From the NCBI RefSeq assembly GCF_040066175.1, contig NZ_JBEAAM010000010.1:62001-126000 (forward strand): a stretch of 64,000 nucleotides of DNA. The letters run 5' to 3'. Below, in pieces: positions 52,844-60,732 of this stretch; within the stretch, counting starts at the first letter, position 1, and the number at the start of each line of letters is the position of its first letter. The notes below the pieces were generated by a model. That model was not told the DNA's origin. It searched no databases and saw only the letters and a program-made list of their open reading frames with translations. This stretch comes from Solimonas sp040066175 (lineage in GTDB: Bacteria > Pseudomonadota > Gammaproteobacteria > Nevskiales > Nevskiaceae). The position numbers were made by a program, and so were the translations under genes.

Positions 52844-53607
52844 GGCTTGTTCACGTTGGCGGCGTCGAGAAAGGCCGGCCGTTCGCCGCCGCCGTGCAGC
52901 ACCAGGTTGGTGCCGGACACGTAGGCCGCCGCGGGCGAGGCCAGCCAGACGCAGGCCGCGCCGATGTCCGCGGGTGTCGCCAGCCGCTGCATCGGAATGG
53001 TCCGGGCGACCGCGGCGACGCCGGCGGCATCGCCGTAGTGCAGATCGGCCTGCTCGGTCAGCACCGGGCCGGGACTGACGGCGACGACCCGCACCTTCGG
53101 CGCCCACTCGACGGCCAGCGACTGCACGAGGCTGAGCACGCCGGCCTTGGCCGCGCCATAGGCGGCGGTGCCCGGCGAGGGCCGCAACGCCGACACGCTG
53201 CCGACGAACACGATCGTGCCGCCCTGCGCCTGCTGCTGCATCAGTGCGTTGGCCTGCTGCGCCAGGTGCAGCGGCGCGAGCAGGTTGAGCTGGATGATCT
53301 TCTCGTGCAGGCGCGGCGAGGCCTGATCCGCCGGCGCGAACGGCGATCCGCCGGCGTTGTTGACCAGCACGTCGAGGCGGCCATGCTGTGCGCGGATCGC
53401 CGCGAACAGCGTGTCGCGCGCGGCGGCTTCGCGCACGTCGCAGGCGATGAACGTCGCGCTGCGGCCCGCGACGGCCGGCAGATCGGCCGGCGCCTCGCGT
53501 CCGCAGACGATCACCGACGCGCCCTCGGCGAGGAACGACTCGCTGATGCCGCGGCCGACGCCCTTGGCGCCGCCGGTGACGAGGACGACGCGCTGCTGCT
53601 CGTTCAT
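52840..53607 (-). CDS. Short-chain dehydrogenase/reductase (FabG-like)
   Basis: A 255-residue classical SDR: TGGAKGVGRGI, NNAGGSPF, catalytic Ser in FVGSVSAL, Tyr-Gly-Ala-Ala-Lys in AAYGAAKAGV, and the tail YVSGTNLVLHGGGERPAF. ATG at 53607; an in-frame GTG-started extension reaches 53727 but holds nothing recognisable. It is coupled by a 4-base overlap to the alpha/beta hydrolase gene downstream and is divergent from tesD across 143 bases. The divergent arrangement with the meta-cleavage operon suggests a shared control region and a role in the same pathway. Confidence 0.88.
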   Translation of the reverse strand: MNEQQRVVLVTGGAKGVGRGISESFLAEGASVIVCGREAPADLPAVAGRSATFIACDVREAAARDTLFAAIRAQHGRLDVLVNNAGGSPFAPADQASPRLHEKIIQLNLLAPLHLAQQANALMQQQAQGGTIVFVGSVSALRPSPGTAAYGAAKAGVLSLVQSLAVEWAPKVRVVAVSPGPVLTEQADLHYGDAAGVAAVARTIPMQRLATPADIGAACVWLASPAAAYVSGTNLVLHGGGERPAFLDAANVNKP

Positions 53608-53683
53608 CGACTGCCTCGCGGCCGTGAGCCGCTCCTGCGTGTTGTGGTGCCGCGACATTGGGTCATCCACGGTCCGCAATCCA

Positions 53684-53701
53684 TCACCCAAAGGGACGAA
53701 G
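53684..53701. promoter_or_regulatory. Candidate shared operator, site 3 (upstream of tesD)
   Basis: TCACCCAAAGGGACGAAG agrees with the reverse complement of the site 2 palindrome in 14 of 18 positions. It is 50 bases ahead of the tesD start and 77 bases ahead of the divergent SDR start. Confidence 0.45.
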
Positions 53702-53750
53702 AGCCCTGTAGCCCCTTGCGGGACCATTCGCTCCCACGAGGAACTCTGGC

Positions 53751-54599
53751 ATGACTCCGAGCAAACCCGTCCCGGAAGGACAGTATGCGACGCTGCGCAA
53801 CGGCTATCGCATCCACTATCTCGACGAGAGCCTGGGCGGCGATGGCCGCCGCCCCGTGGTCGTGTTCCTGCACGGCTCCGGCAACGGCGCCTGCGGCTAC
53901 AGCAACTTCAAGGGGAACATTCCGGCGCTGGTGCAGGCCGGCTACCGCGTGATCGTGCCGGACCTGATCGGCTACGGCTATTCGGACAAGCCGGACGACG
54001 TCGAATACCACCTCGACTTCTTCGTCGAGTGCGTGAAGCAGGCGCTCGACGCGATCGGCGTGGAGAAGTACACCCTCGTCGGCAATTCGCTCGGCGGCGC
54101 GATCGCACTGGGCTTCGCGCTGGCGCACCCACGGAACGTCGAACGCCTCGTGCTGATGGCGCCGGGCGGACTCAACGATCTGCCGGACTATCTGGCGATG
54201 CCGGGCATGAAGCAGATGTTCGAGCTGTACGGCGCCGGCAAGCCGGTCAGCGAGGCGCAGATGAAGGCGTTCTTCCAGAGCGCCTTCGTCGTCAATCCGG
54301 ACTGCGTGACCGACGAGCTGGTGCACGAGCGCGCGGAGCTGATGAAGCGGCAGAACCCGCAGGTCATCAAGACGATGAAGGTGCCGAACCTGACCGCGCG
54401 CCTGGGCGAGATCCGCGTGCCGGCGCTGGCACTGTGGGGCCTCAACGAGAACATGATGCCGGACAGCGGCATCCTGCGGCTGGCCAAGGGCCTGCCGGAC
54501 TGCCGCATGGTGCTGGTGCCGCGCTGCGGTCACTGGGTGATGATCGAGCATCGCGAGCTGTTCAACCGCACGGTGCTCGATTTCCTTGCCAATGGCTAA
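53751..54599 (+). CDS. tesD: Meta-cleavage product hydrolase, HsaD/TesD/BphD family
   Basis: A 282-residue C-C bond hydrolase that cleaves the ring-fission product of steroid or biphenyl catechols. The oxyanion HGSGNGACGYSNF is typical of the family, the nucleophile is Ser113 in GNSLGGAIAL and the His is His261 in RCGHWVMIEH. At the acid position the family has Asp in WGRDDR; here the run is WGLNENMMP, so Glu233 replaces Asp. ATG at 53751 follows GAGGAA. It is the first gene of a tesD-E-F-G series, the same order as in Comamonas testosteroni. No extradiol dioxygenase gene (TesB/HsaC) is in the window. Confidence 0.9.
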   Translation: MTPSKPVPEGQYATLRNGYRIHYLDESLGGDGRRPVVVFLHGSGNGACGYSNFKGNIPALVQAGYRVIVPDLIGYGYSDKPDDVEYHLDFFVECVKQALDAIGVEKYTLVGNSLGGAIALGFALAHPRNVERLVLMAPGGLNDLPDYLAMPGMKQMFELYGAGKPVSEAQMKAFFQSAFVVNPDCVTDELVHERAELMKRQNPQVIKTMKVPNLTARLGEIRVPALALWGLNENMMPDSGILRLAKGLPDCRMVLVPRCGHWVMIEHRELFNRTVLDFLANG

Positions 54600-54614
54600 A
54601 CGCACTTTCTTGAG

Positions 54615-54693
54615 CGTCATTCCCGCGCAGGCGGGAATCCAGTGCTTCGAGCTCCGCAGGCGCGGCTGGATCCCCGCCTGCGCGGGGATGACG
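54615..54693. repeat. Dispersed palindromic repeat, copy 2
   Basis: A 79-base copy between tesD and tesE. The left arm starts CGTCATTCCCGCGCAGGCGG and the right arm starts CTGGATCCCCGCCTGCGCGG. It ends 7 bases ahead of the tesE ATG, so it also takes the place where a ribosome site would be expected. Confidence 0.88.
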
Positions 54694-54700
54694 AATTGAT

Positions 54701-55498
54701 ATGAGCCTTGCCCCATCCCGCATTGCCGCACTCGGCGACGAGCTGTTCGCCGCACTGCGCGCGCGCAGCACGCTCGAACCGCTGACGGCCCGCGAGCCCG
54801 GCATCGACATCGACGACGCCTACCGCATCTCGCTGCGTTTCCTCGAGCGCCGCCAGGCCGAGGGCGAGCGCATCATCGGCAAGAAGATCGGCGTGACCTC
54901 GAAGGCCGTGCAGGACATGCTCGGCGTGCACCAGCCGGACTTCGGTTTCCTGCTCGACTCGATGCAGGTCAACGACGGCAGCATCGTCAGTCTGGCCAGG
55001 GTGAAGCTGATCCAGCCGCGCGCCGAGGGCGAGATCGCCTTCGTGCTGAAGAAGGATCTCAAGGGTCCGGGCGTGACCGAGGACCAGGTGCTCGACGCGA
55101 CCGACTATGTCTGCCCCTGCTTCGAGATCGTCGATTCGCGCATCCGCGACTGGAAGATCAGGATCCAGGACACCGTCGCCGACAACGCCTCGTGCGGCGT
55201 GTTCGTGCTCGGCCGCGAGCGCGTCAAGCCGCATGCGCTGGACCTCGCCGCAGTGAGGATGGACATCCGCAAGAACGGCGCGCACATCGCGTCTGGCCTG
55301 GGCAGCGCGGTGCAGGGCCATCCCGCCACCGCCGTGGCCTGGCTGGCGAACACGCTGGGCCGCTTCGGCATCCCCTTCCTGGCCGGCGAGATCATTCTCT
55401 CGGGCTCGCTGGCCCCTCTTCTTCCCATCGTTGCGGGCGACCGCTTCGACATGAGTCTCGCCGGCATCGGCGAGGCTTCGATTGGCTTCGAGCGCTAG
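54701..55498 (+). CDS. tesE: 2-hydroxypenta-2,4-dienoate (2-hydroxyhexa-2,4-dienoate) hydratase
   Basis: A 265-residue hydratase of the fumarylacetoacetase-like MhpD/TesE/HsaE family, adding water to 2-hydroxy-2,4-dienoates to give 4-hydroxy-2-oxo acids. The pattern GKKIGVTSKAVQDMLGVHQPDFGFLLD is typical, and likely metal-ligand Glu residues lie in RAEGEIAFVL and CFEIVDSRI. ATG at 54701 has no evident ribosome site because a repeat abuts it; translation may depend on coupling or a weak site. In steroid breakdown the product would be 4-hydroxy-2-oxohexanoate. The gene is bracketed by two repeat copies. Confidence 0.92.
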   Translation: MSLAPSRIAALGDELFAALRARSTLEPLTAREPGIDIDDAYRISLRFLERRQAEGERIIGKKIGVTSKAVQDMLGVHQPDFGFLLDSMQVNDGSIVSLARVKLIQPRAEGEIAFVLKKDLKGPGVTEDQVLDATDYVCPCFEIVDSRIRDWKIRIQDTVADNASCGVFVLGRERVKPHALDLAAVRMDIRKNGAHIASGLGSAVQGHPATAVAWLANTLGRFGIPFLAGEIILSGSLAPLLPIVAGDRFDMSLAGIGEASIGFER

Positions 55499-55501
55499 GC
55501 T

Positions 55502-55561
55502 GTCATTCCCGCGTAAGCGGGAATCCAGAAGCCCTGGATGCCCGCCTGCGCGGGCATGACG
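55502..55561. repeat. Dispersed palindromic repeat, copy 3
   Basis: A 60-base copy between tesE and tesF with a shorter loop than the other two. The left arm starts GTCATTCCCGCGTAAGCGGG; the right arm (55534-55561) is identical to the half-copy at 46025-46052. Confidence 0.88.
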
Positions 55562-55582
55562 ATGAACTCAAGGATTACAGTC

Positions 55583-56488
55583 ATGAACAAGATCAAGTGC
55601 GCCATCATCGGTCCCGGCAACATCGGCACCGACCTGCTCTACAAGCTGCGCCGCAGTCCGCTGCTCGAACCGGTGTGGATGGTCGGCGTCGATCCGACCT
55701 CCGAAGGCCTGGCGCGGGCACGCGAGTACGGCCTGAAGACCACAGACCAGGGCGTCGACGGCCTCGTGCCGCACGTGAAAGCCGACGGCGTGCAGATCGC
55801 CTTCGACGCCACGTCCGCCTACGTGCACAAGGAAAACTCGGACAAGCTCAACGCGCTGGGCGTGATGATGATCGACCTGACGCCGGCGGCGATCGGTCCG
55901 TACTGCGTGCCGCCGGTGAACCTGAAGGAGCATGCCGGCAAGCGCGAGATGAACGTCAACATGGTCACCTGCGGCGGCCAGGCGACGATCCCGATGGTCT
56001 ACGCCGTCTCGCGCGTGCAGAAGGTCAAGTATGCCGAGATCGTCGCGACGGTCGCGTCGAAGTCGGTCGGCCCGGGTACGCGCAAGAACATCGACGAGTT
56101 CACGCGCACGACCGCCGGTGCGGTGGCGAAGATCGGCGGCGCCGACGAGGGCAAGGCGATCATCGTCATCAACCCGGCCGAACCGCCGCTGATCATGCGC
56201 GACACGATCCACTGCCTGACGGCGGAACCGCCGAGGCAGAAGGAGATCGAAGCTTCGGTGAAGGACATGGTCGCCGAGGTGCGCAAGTACGTGCCTGGCT
56301 ACACACTGGTGAACGGCCCGGTGTTCGACGGCAACCGCGTCACCACCTTCATGCAGGTGGAAGGTCTGGGCGACTTCCTGCCCAGGTACGCCGGCAATCT
56401 CGACATCATGACCGCGTCGGCGACCCGCACCGCGGAGATGTTCGCGGAAGAAATCCTCGCCGGCCGCCTCAAGCTGGAAGCGGCGTAA
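55583..56488 (+). CDS. tesF: Acylating acetaldehyde/propanal dehydrogenase
   Basis: A 301-residue CoA-acylating aldehyde dehydrogenase of the MhpF/DmpF/HsaG type that oxidises the aldehyde from the aldolase to acyl-CoA. The Rossmann motif is AIIGPGNIGTDLL, the catalytic Cys is in NMVTCGGQATIP, and the conserved KSVGPGTRKNIDEFT and NGPVFDGNR stretches are present. ATG at 55583 follows AAGGA; the in-frame extension upstream is repeat sequence. The stop is 10 bases before the aldolase start, with which it forms a channelling complex in known systems. In steroid catabolism the product is propionyl-CoA. Confidence 0.95.
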   Translation: MNKIKCAIIGPGNIGTDLLYKLRRSPLLEPVWMVGVDPTSEGLARAREYGLKTTDQGVDGLVPHVKADGVQIAFDATSAYVHKENSDKLNALGVMMIDLTPAAIGPYCVPPVNLKEHAGKREMNVNMVTCGGQATIPMVYAVSRVQKVKYAEIVATVASKSVGPGTRKNIDEFTRTTAGAVAKIGGADEGKAIIVINPAEPPLIMRDTIHCLTAEPPRQKEIEASVKDMVAEVRKYVPGYTLVNGPVFDGNRVTTFMQVEGLGDFLPRYAGNLDIMTASATRTAEMFAEEILAGRLKLEAA

Positions 56489-56498
56489 GGAGAAGCAC

Positions 56499-57545
56499 AT
56501 GAACCTCAAGGGCATCAGCATCAAAGTGCATGACATGTCGCTGCGCGACGGCATGCACCCCAAGCGCCACCAGATCACGGTGGAGCAGATGAAGACCATC
56601 GCCAAGGGTCTCGACGAGGCCGGCGTGCCGCTGATCGAGGTCACGCACGGCGACGGCCTGGGCGGCGCGTCGGTGAACTATGGCTTTCCGGCGGCCAGCG
56701 ACGAGGAATACCTGCGCGCGGTAATCCCGCTGCTCAAGCAGGCCAGGGTCTCGGCACTGCTGCTGCCGGGCATCGGCACCGTCGATCACCTGAAGATGGC
56801 GGCGGACTGCGGCGTGACCACGATCCGCGTCGCCACCCACTGCACCGAGGCCGACGTCTCCGAGCAGCACATCAGCCTCGGCCGCAAGATGGGCCTGGAC
56901 ACCGTCGGCTTCCTGATGATGGCGCACATGGTCGAGCCGGCGAAGATCGTCGAACAGGCGCTGCTGATGGAAAGCTACGGCGCGAACTGCCTGTACGTCA
57001 CCGATTCGGCCGGCTACATGCTGCCGGACGACGTCAAGGCGCGCGTCGGCCTGCTGCGCGAGAAGTGCAAACCCGAAACCGAGATCGGCTTCCACGGCCA
57101 CCACAACCTGTCGATGGGCGTCGCCAACTCGATCGCCGCGGTCGAGGCCGGCGCGCGGCGCATCGACTGTGCCTGCGGCGGCATGGGCGCCGGCGCCGGC
57201 AACACGCCGCTGGAGGTGTTCGTCGCGGTCTGCAACCGCATGGGCATCGCAACCGGCGTCGATGTGTTCAAGGCCTCCGACGTCGCCGAGGACCTGGTCA
57301 CACCGATCATGGATTTCCCGGTGCGGATCGACCGCAATTCACTGACGCTCGGCTATGCCGGCGTGTATTCGTCGTTCCTGCTGTTTGCGCGCCGTGCCGA
57401 GCAGAAGTACGGCATCTCGGCGCGCGAGATCCTGCTCGAACTGGGCCGCAAGAAGATGGTCGGCGGCCAGGAGGACATGATCGAGGACACCGCGCTGACG
57501 ATGGCGCGCGAGCGCGGACTGCTCAAGGACGCCGCAGCGGTGTGA
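56499..57545 (+). CDS. tesG: 4-hydroxy-2-oxovalerate (4-hydroxy-2-oxohexanoate) aldolase
   Basis: A 348-residue class II pyruvate aldolase of the DmpG/BphI/HsaF family that splits 4-hydroxy-2-oxo acids into pyruvate and an aldehyde. The N-terminal SLRDGMHPKRHQ has the catalytic Arg and the metal-binding Asp; metal-ligand His lie in GFHGHHNLSMGV. The communication domain near the C-terminus (YAGVYSSFLLFARRAEQKYG) is typical of partners of the acylating dehydrogenase. ATG at 56499 with GGAG upstream. It ends the tesD-E-F-G series. Orthologues in phenol or biphenyl pathways act on the C5 homologue. Confidence 0.95.
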   Translation: MNLKGISIKVHDMSLRDGMHPKRHQITVEQMKTIAKGLDEAGVPLIEVTHGDGLGGASVNYGFPAASDEEYLRAVIPLLKQARVSALLLPGIGTVDHLKMAADCGVTTIRVATHCTEADVSEQHISLGRKMGLDTVGFLMMAHMVEPAKIVEQALLMESYGANCLYVTDSAGYMLPDDVKARVGLLREKCKPETEIGFHGHHNLSMGVANSIAAVEAGARRIDCACGGMGAGAGNTPLEVFVAVCNRMGIATGVDVFKASDVAEDLVTPIMDFPVRIDRNSLTLGYAGVYSSFLLFARRAEQKYGISAREILLELGRKKMVGGQEDMIEDTALTMARERGLLKDAAAV

Positions 57546-57566
57546 GCGGCCCAACGGCCGCCGCGG

Positions 57567-57767
57567 TCAGACGACGGCCTGTTTGCGCCGCGGCGCCGTG
57601 GCCAGCTTGCGCCGCGCGGGCGCCGGCTGCGCCGCCACGCGCGCCGGTTCGAGCGGGTGCGCTTGCACGCCGAGGTCCGCGTCGGCCTGCTTGATGCCGC
57701 TGAAGAACATCACGGCCAGGAAGGCCACGAACATGCCGGTGATGTAGCCGCCGATGAAGATCATCAC
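57567..57767 (-). CDS. Small single-pass membrane protein, paralogue A
   Basis: A 66-residue protein with one N-terminal membrane segment (MMIFIGGYITGMFVAFLAVM) and a basic, Ala/Pro-rich tail ending RRKLATAPRRKQAVV. The start is a GTG at 57767 or an ATG one codon inside; AGGAGG lies 6 bases before the GTG. Its first 25 residues resemble those of the 34-residue protein at 57886-57990, sharing F-x-x-G-Y-x-T-G-M. Function unknown. It converges on tesG. Confidence 0.6.
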   Translation of the reverse strand: MMIFIGGYITGMFVAFLAVMFFSGIKQADADLGVQAHPLEPARVAAQPAPARRKLATAPRRKQAVV

Positions 57768-57885
57768 AGCCGTCCTCCTGTTGCTGTGAGTGCAGCCTAA
57801 TGCAGCGCCGCGCCACCCGGGGGCGGCTGCAGGCCGCCGACCGATGGCCGGTCGGCACCGCGCGACGAAAGGATTCCGACCCCGG

Positions 57886-57990
57886 TCAGTCGTCCCCGCC
57901 GCCGTCCATTCGGCCGAGCGCGGCGAAAAAGAACACCACGGCCAGCGTGACCAGCATCCCCGTCACATAGCCTGCGACGAACAAGGCCAT
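57886..57990 (-). CDS. Very small single-pass membrane protein, paralogue B
   Basis: A 34-residue open frame: MALFVAGYVTGMLVTLAVVF, then FFAALGRMDGGGDD. One membrane segment with the same G-Y-x-T-G-M signature as the 66-residue neighbour supports it as a real gene. GGAGG is 5 bases ahead of the ATG at 57990. A GGGGGA motif lies 57 bases upstream. Function unknown; no database family was recognised. Confidence 0.55.
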   Translation of the reverse strand: MALFVAGYVTGMLVTLAVVFFFAALGRMDGGGDD

Positions 57991-58002
57991 GGCGCCCTCC
58001 CT

Positions 58003-58041
58003 GCCGCCCCCGTGTAGGAGAACTCCTACACGGGGCGGCGG
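58003..58041. terminator. Strong hairpin between UPF0114 gene and small membrane protein gene
   Basis: CCGTGTAGGAG-AA-CTCCTACACGG forms an 11-bp perfect stem with a 2-base centre, flanked by further GC-rich pairing (CCGCCC with GGGCGG, one base bulged). It lies downstream of the UPF0114 gene (minus strand) and ahead of the 34-residue gene. No T-tract is seen, so it may be a terminator, a processing site or a palindromic element. Confidence 0.5.
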
Positions 58042-58082
58042 GAGGTCGGAATGGGGGAATCCCTCAAGTCCGCGCGCGGCCG

Positions 58083-58682
58083 TCAGTGCTCCGCCTCGCG
58101 GCCGTTGCGGCGGGCCGCCGCGTGCATCAGCCGGTCGGTCCAGGCGATGCCCAGCGCCGAGACGATGAAGGCGAGGTGGATGAAGGTCTGCCACATCACG
58201 CCGGTCTCGGTCACGGTCGTGCAGCGCACGCCCGGCTCGACCGCGCCGCACAGCGGCAGGCCGCCGGCGATGGCGCCGGCCTCGATGAACGTCTTCAGCA
58301 GGTGGATCGAGGAGATGCCGATGATCGCCATCGCCAGCTTGACCTTGAGCACCGAGGCGTTGACGTGGCTGAGCCACTCCGGCTGGTCGGGATGCGTCTC
58401 CAGGCGCAGGCGCGACACGAAGGTCTCGTAGCCGCCGACGATGACCATGACCAGCAGGTTGGAGATCATCACGACGTCGATCAGCGCCAGGACGATCAGC
58501 ATGACCTCCTGTTCGCCCAGATCGAGGGCACCGTGCACCAGGTGCCAGAGCTCCTTGAGGAACAGCACCACATAGACACCCTGGGCGAGGATCAGGCCCA
58601 GATACAGCGGCAGTTGCAGCCAGCGCGACGAGAAGATCAGCGCCGGCAGCGGAGCCAGCGCCCTTTCGGAGACGGACGACAT
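58083..58682 (-). CDS. UPF0114 (YqhA/TIGR00645) membrane protein
   Basis: A 199-residue integral membrane protein of UPF0114, similar to E. coli YqhA. Four hydrophobic segments are visible: LYLGLILAQGVYVVLFL, MLIVLALIDVVMISNLLVMV, AMAIIGISSIHLLKTF and WQTFIHLAFIVSALGIAW. The conserved VSRLRL and HLLKTFIE stretches between them match the family. ATG at 58682. The gene lies between DUF2383 upstream (87 bases) and small membrane proteins downstream. The molecular function of the family is unknown. Confidence 0.88.
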   Translation of the reverse strand: MSSVSERALAPLPALIFSSRWLQLPLYLGLILAQGVYVVLFLKELWHLVHGALDLGEQEVMLIVLALIDVVMISNLLVMVIVGGYETFVSRLRLETHPDQPEWLSHVNASVLKVKLAMAIIGISSIHLLKTFIEAGAIAGGLPLCGAVEPGVRCTTVTETGVMWQTFIHLAFIVSALGIAWTDRLMHAAARRNGREAEH

Positions 58683-58768
58683 GAGATCGGTGCGACGTAT
58701 CAGGGGAAACGGCGCGCGATCTTACTAAGCCCCTCGCCGGTAAAGCCACCTCCCGAACCGCGGACCGG

Positions 58769-59215
58769 CTACGACGCCAGCTGCGCGCGCAGGCCGAGGA
58801 TCGCCTGGTGACGTCGCCGCGCGCCCTCGTACTGGCGCTCCAGCAGGGCATGCACCGAGGGCGTGGTGTCCCATTCGACCGCGTCGGCGAGCAGGGTTTC
58901 GGCCTCGTTCTCGTCGCGCTCGACCTCGTCGAGAATGACGCGCTCGTCGCGGCCCAGTGCGGTAACCTTCAAGTGCATCCACGTGCGGTGCAGCGTGTTG
59001 CCGAAACTGCCGATCTCGCGCGGGTGCCCGCCCAGGCCGCGGACCACGTCCTGCAGCTCGTGCGCGGACTCGCCGAGGAAGCGCGAGTACTCGATCAGCG
59101 CCGAGCGCAGGCTTTCGTGATGCGCCTCCTCGGCGGCGGCGCGCAGGCAGGCCTCGCCGTTCTTCTCGGTGACGATCAGCCGGTTGAGCATTGAGATGGT
59201 ATCGACCGTGCTCAT
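58769..59215 (-). CDS. DUF2383/PA2169-type four-helix protein
   Basis: A 148-residue protein of the DUF2383 (PA2169) family, ferritin-like four-helix bundle, function unknown. The opening MSTVDTISMLNRLIVTEKNG, then FRxAAEEAHHESL-type and SAHELQDVVRGLGGHP motifs, and a final helix with RRRHQAILGLRAQL are typical. Glu and His in the helices could bind metal. ATG at 59215 with GAGGAG upstream. Members are often found among stress-related genes next to small membrane proteins, which fits the cluster here. Confidence 0.85.
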   Translation of the reverse strand: MSTVDTISMLNRLIVTEKNGEACLRAAAEEAHHESLRSALIEYSRFLGESAHELQDVVRGLGGHPREIGSFGNTLHRTWMHLKVTALGRDERVILDEVERDENEAETLLADAVEWDTTPSVHALLERQYEGARRRHQAILGLRAQLAS

Positions 59216-59379
59216 GACATGAACTCCTCATCCAGAGTGACGGACTCGCCGCATCCGGTCATGCCACAGCGTCACCGCGCTTCCGGCTCGTGCCGCGCGG
59301 AACACGCGGCGGCAGGCGGTGCGGCCCAGAGCTTCAGCGTAGCGCTGTCCCGCGTCGCCGACCAGCCCCGCCGCGACGG

Positions 59380-60732
59380 TCAATGCCCGCGGCGCACGGC
59401 GGCCTGCGGGCTGAACATCTGCGGACGCAGATCGGTGCGATTGAGCCGCCACCAGCCGCTGCCGGCCTCGTTGACCAGGTAACCGGCCTCGTAGGCCCGC
59501 GCCGTCAGGTCGTGATAGACCGACACGCCGCGGTGAAACGCCTGGGCGTCGGGTGCATAGCGGAAGGTGATCAGCGCGACCCGGTACAGCTCGCCGCGCA
59601 TGTCGTAGTTGTCGGCCAGCGGCGCCATCCAGGTGTCCTCGTCGGCGTAGATCACGCGCCGGCCATAGATGTGGCGAAAACCCGGCTTGAGCCGGCCTTC
59701 GATGACCCAGACCCGGTGCAGCTCGTAGCGCAGGTAGTCCGGATTGAGCGAGTGCGGGCCCAGCAGCGCCTGGTACGGCAGCGCGGGATCGTTGACGCGG
59801 AAGTTGTGGTACGGGACATAGATCTCGCGCTTGCCGAGCAGCGTCCACTCGTAACGTTCGGGCGAGCCATTGAAGGCGTGGTCGTCGTCCACCGTGCGCA
59901 GCCCGGACGGCGGCGTCGGGTAGTCGAAGGCGATGTCCGGCGCCTGGCGCAGGCGTCGCGTGCCGGGGCTGTAGGCCCAGACATGCGTGCTGCCGTCGGC
60001 GAAATCGTTGGGCTGGAAACCGACGCCGATGCTGCCGCGGTCGCGCTGCGGCAGCAGGGTCTCGGTGAGGAAATACGCCGCGGCCGGGTCCTGGTTGTCG
60101 CCGCGCTTGGCCGGATCGGCGGCGACGATCAGCGTCTGGTAGCTCATGCGTCCCCAGTTGACCGCGCCGCTGGCGAACACCCCGGCGATGTCGAAGGTGG
60201 CGGTCTCGTTCCAGACCGTGGTCGGCCGCAGCACGTTCCAGATCGCTTCGAGGCCGGTGGCCGGGAACGGAAACGGGATCGCGCCGCTCTGCCCGGTCAC
60301 GCCCAGACCGTCGTGGACCAGGCGCGCGTGCGCGGCGTTGTGGCGGACGGCGGTGCAGGCCCAGTCCGGCAGGCGGAAGTCGCGGTGACTCGGATAGACC
60401 GGGATCCGGTAGTCCGGGTACCGGCGCAGCAGCGCCTTCTGCCCGTCGGTCAGGCGCTCGGCGTGTTCGGCCAGGTTCGCGGCCGTGATCGTGAACAGCG
60501 GTTTTTCGTCGGCGTATGGGCCGGGGTCGTAGCCGCCCGGATTCTTCAGCCCCGGCCAGCGGCCCAGCCACTTGCCGCTGTATTCCGCGACCCCGCTGGC
60601 GCTGCCGGCGCGTTCGGCGCCGATGCAGGTCAGCGCCGGGCCGTCGAGCGCCTCGATGGGTGCCGGCACCGGTGCCGCCGCGGCGGCGCACCAGACCAGC
60701 GCCAGCGCGATGCCGGCGGCCGCCGTCCTCAC
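59380..60732 (-). CDS. DUF1329 outer-membrane lipoprotein-sorting-like protein
   Basis: A 450-residue exported DUF1329 protein. The signal peptide is VRTAAAGIALALVWCAAAAA from a GTG start at 60732, chosen because GTGA overlaps the stop of the SnoaL-like gene by 4 bases; longer in-frame starts lack a signal at the N-terminus. The mature domain shows DUF1329 features: DYRIPVYPSHRDFRLPDW, GAIPFPFP, SPGTRRLRQAPDIAFDYP, and YGRRVIYADEDTWMAP. The fold resembles LolB-type lipid binders. In degraders these genes often accompany uptake or export systems for hydrophobic compounds; the role is unknown. Confidence 0.88.
   Translation of the reverse strand: MRTAAAGIALALVWCAAAAAPVPAPIEALDGPALTCIGAERAGSASGVAEYSGKWLGRWPGLKNPGGYDPGPYADEKPLFTITAANLAEHAERLTDGQKALLRRYPDYRIPVYPSHRDFRLPDWACTAVRHNAAHARLVHDGLGVTGQSGAIPFPFPATGLEAIWNVLRPTTVWNETATFDIAGVFASGAVNWGRMSYQTLIVAADPAKRGDNQDPAAAYFLTETLLPQRDRGSIGVGFQPNDFADGSTHVWAYSPGTRRLRQAPDIAFDYPTPPSGLRTVDDDHAFNGSPERYEWTLLGKREIYVPYHNFRVNDPALPYQALLGPHSLNPDYLRYELHRVWVIEGRLKPGFRHIYGRRVIYADEDTWMAPLADNYDMRGELYRVALITFRYAPDAQAFHRGVSVYHDLTARAYEAGYLVNEAGSGWWRLNRTDLRPQMFSPQAAVRRGH

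Noticed and set aside
52843..53727. Longer start for the SDR gene at 53727
   Set aside because: The extra 40 codons hold no conserved sequence and cover the intergenic control region; the Rossmann fold starts right after the ATG at 53607.
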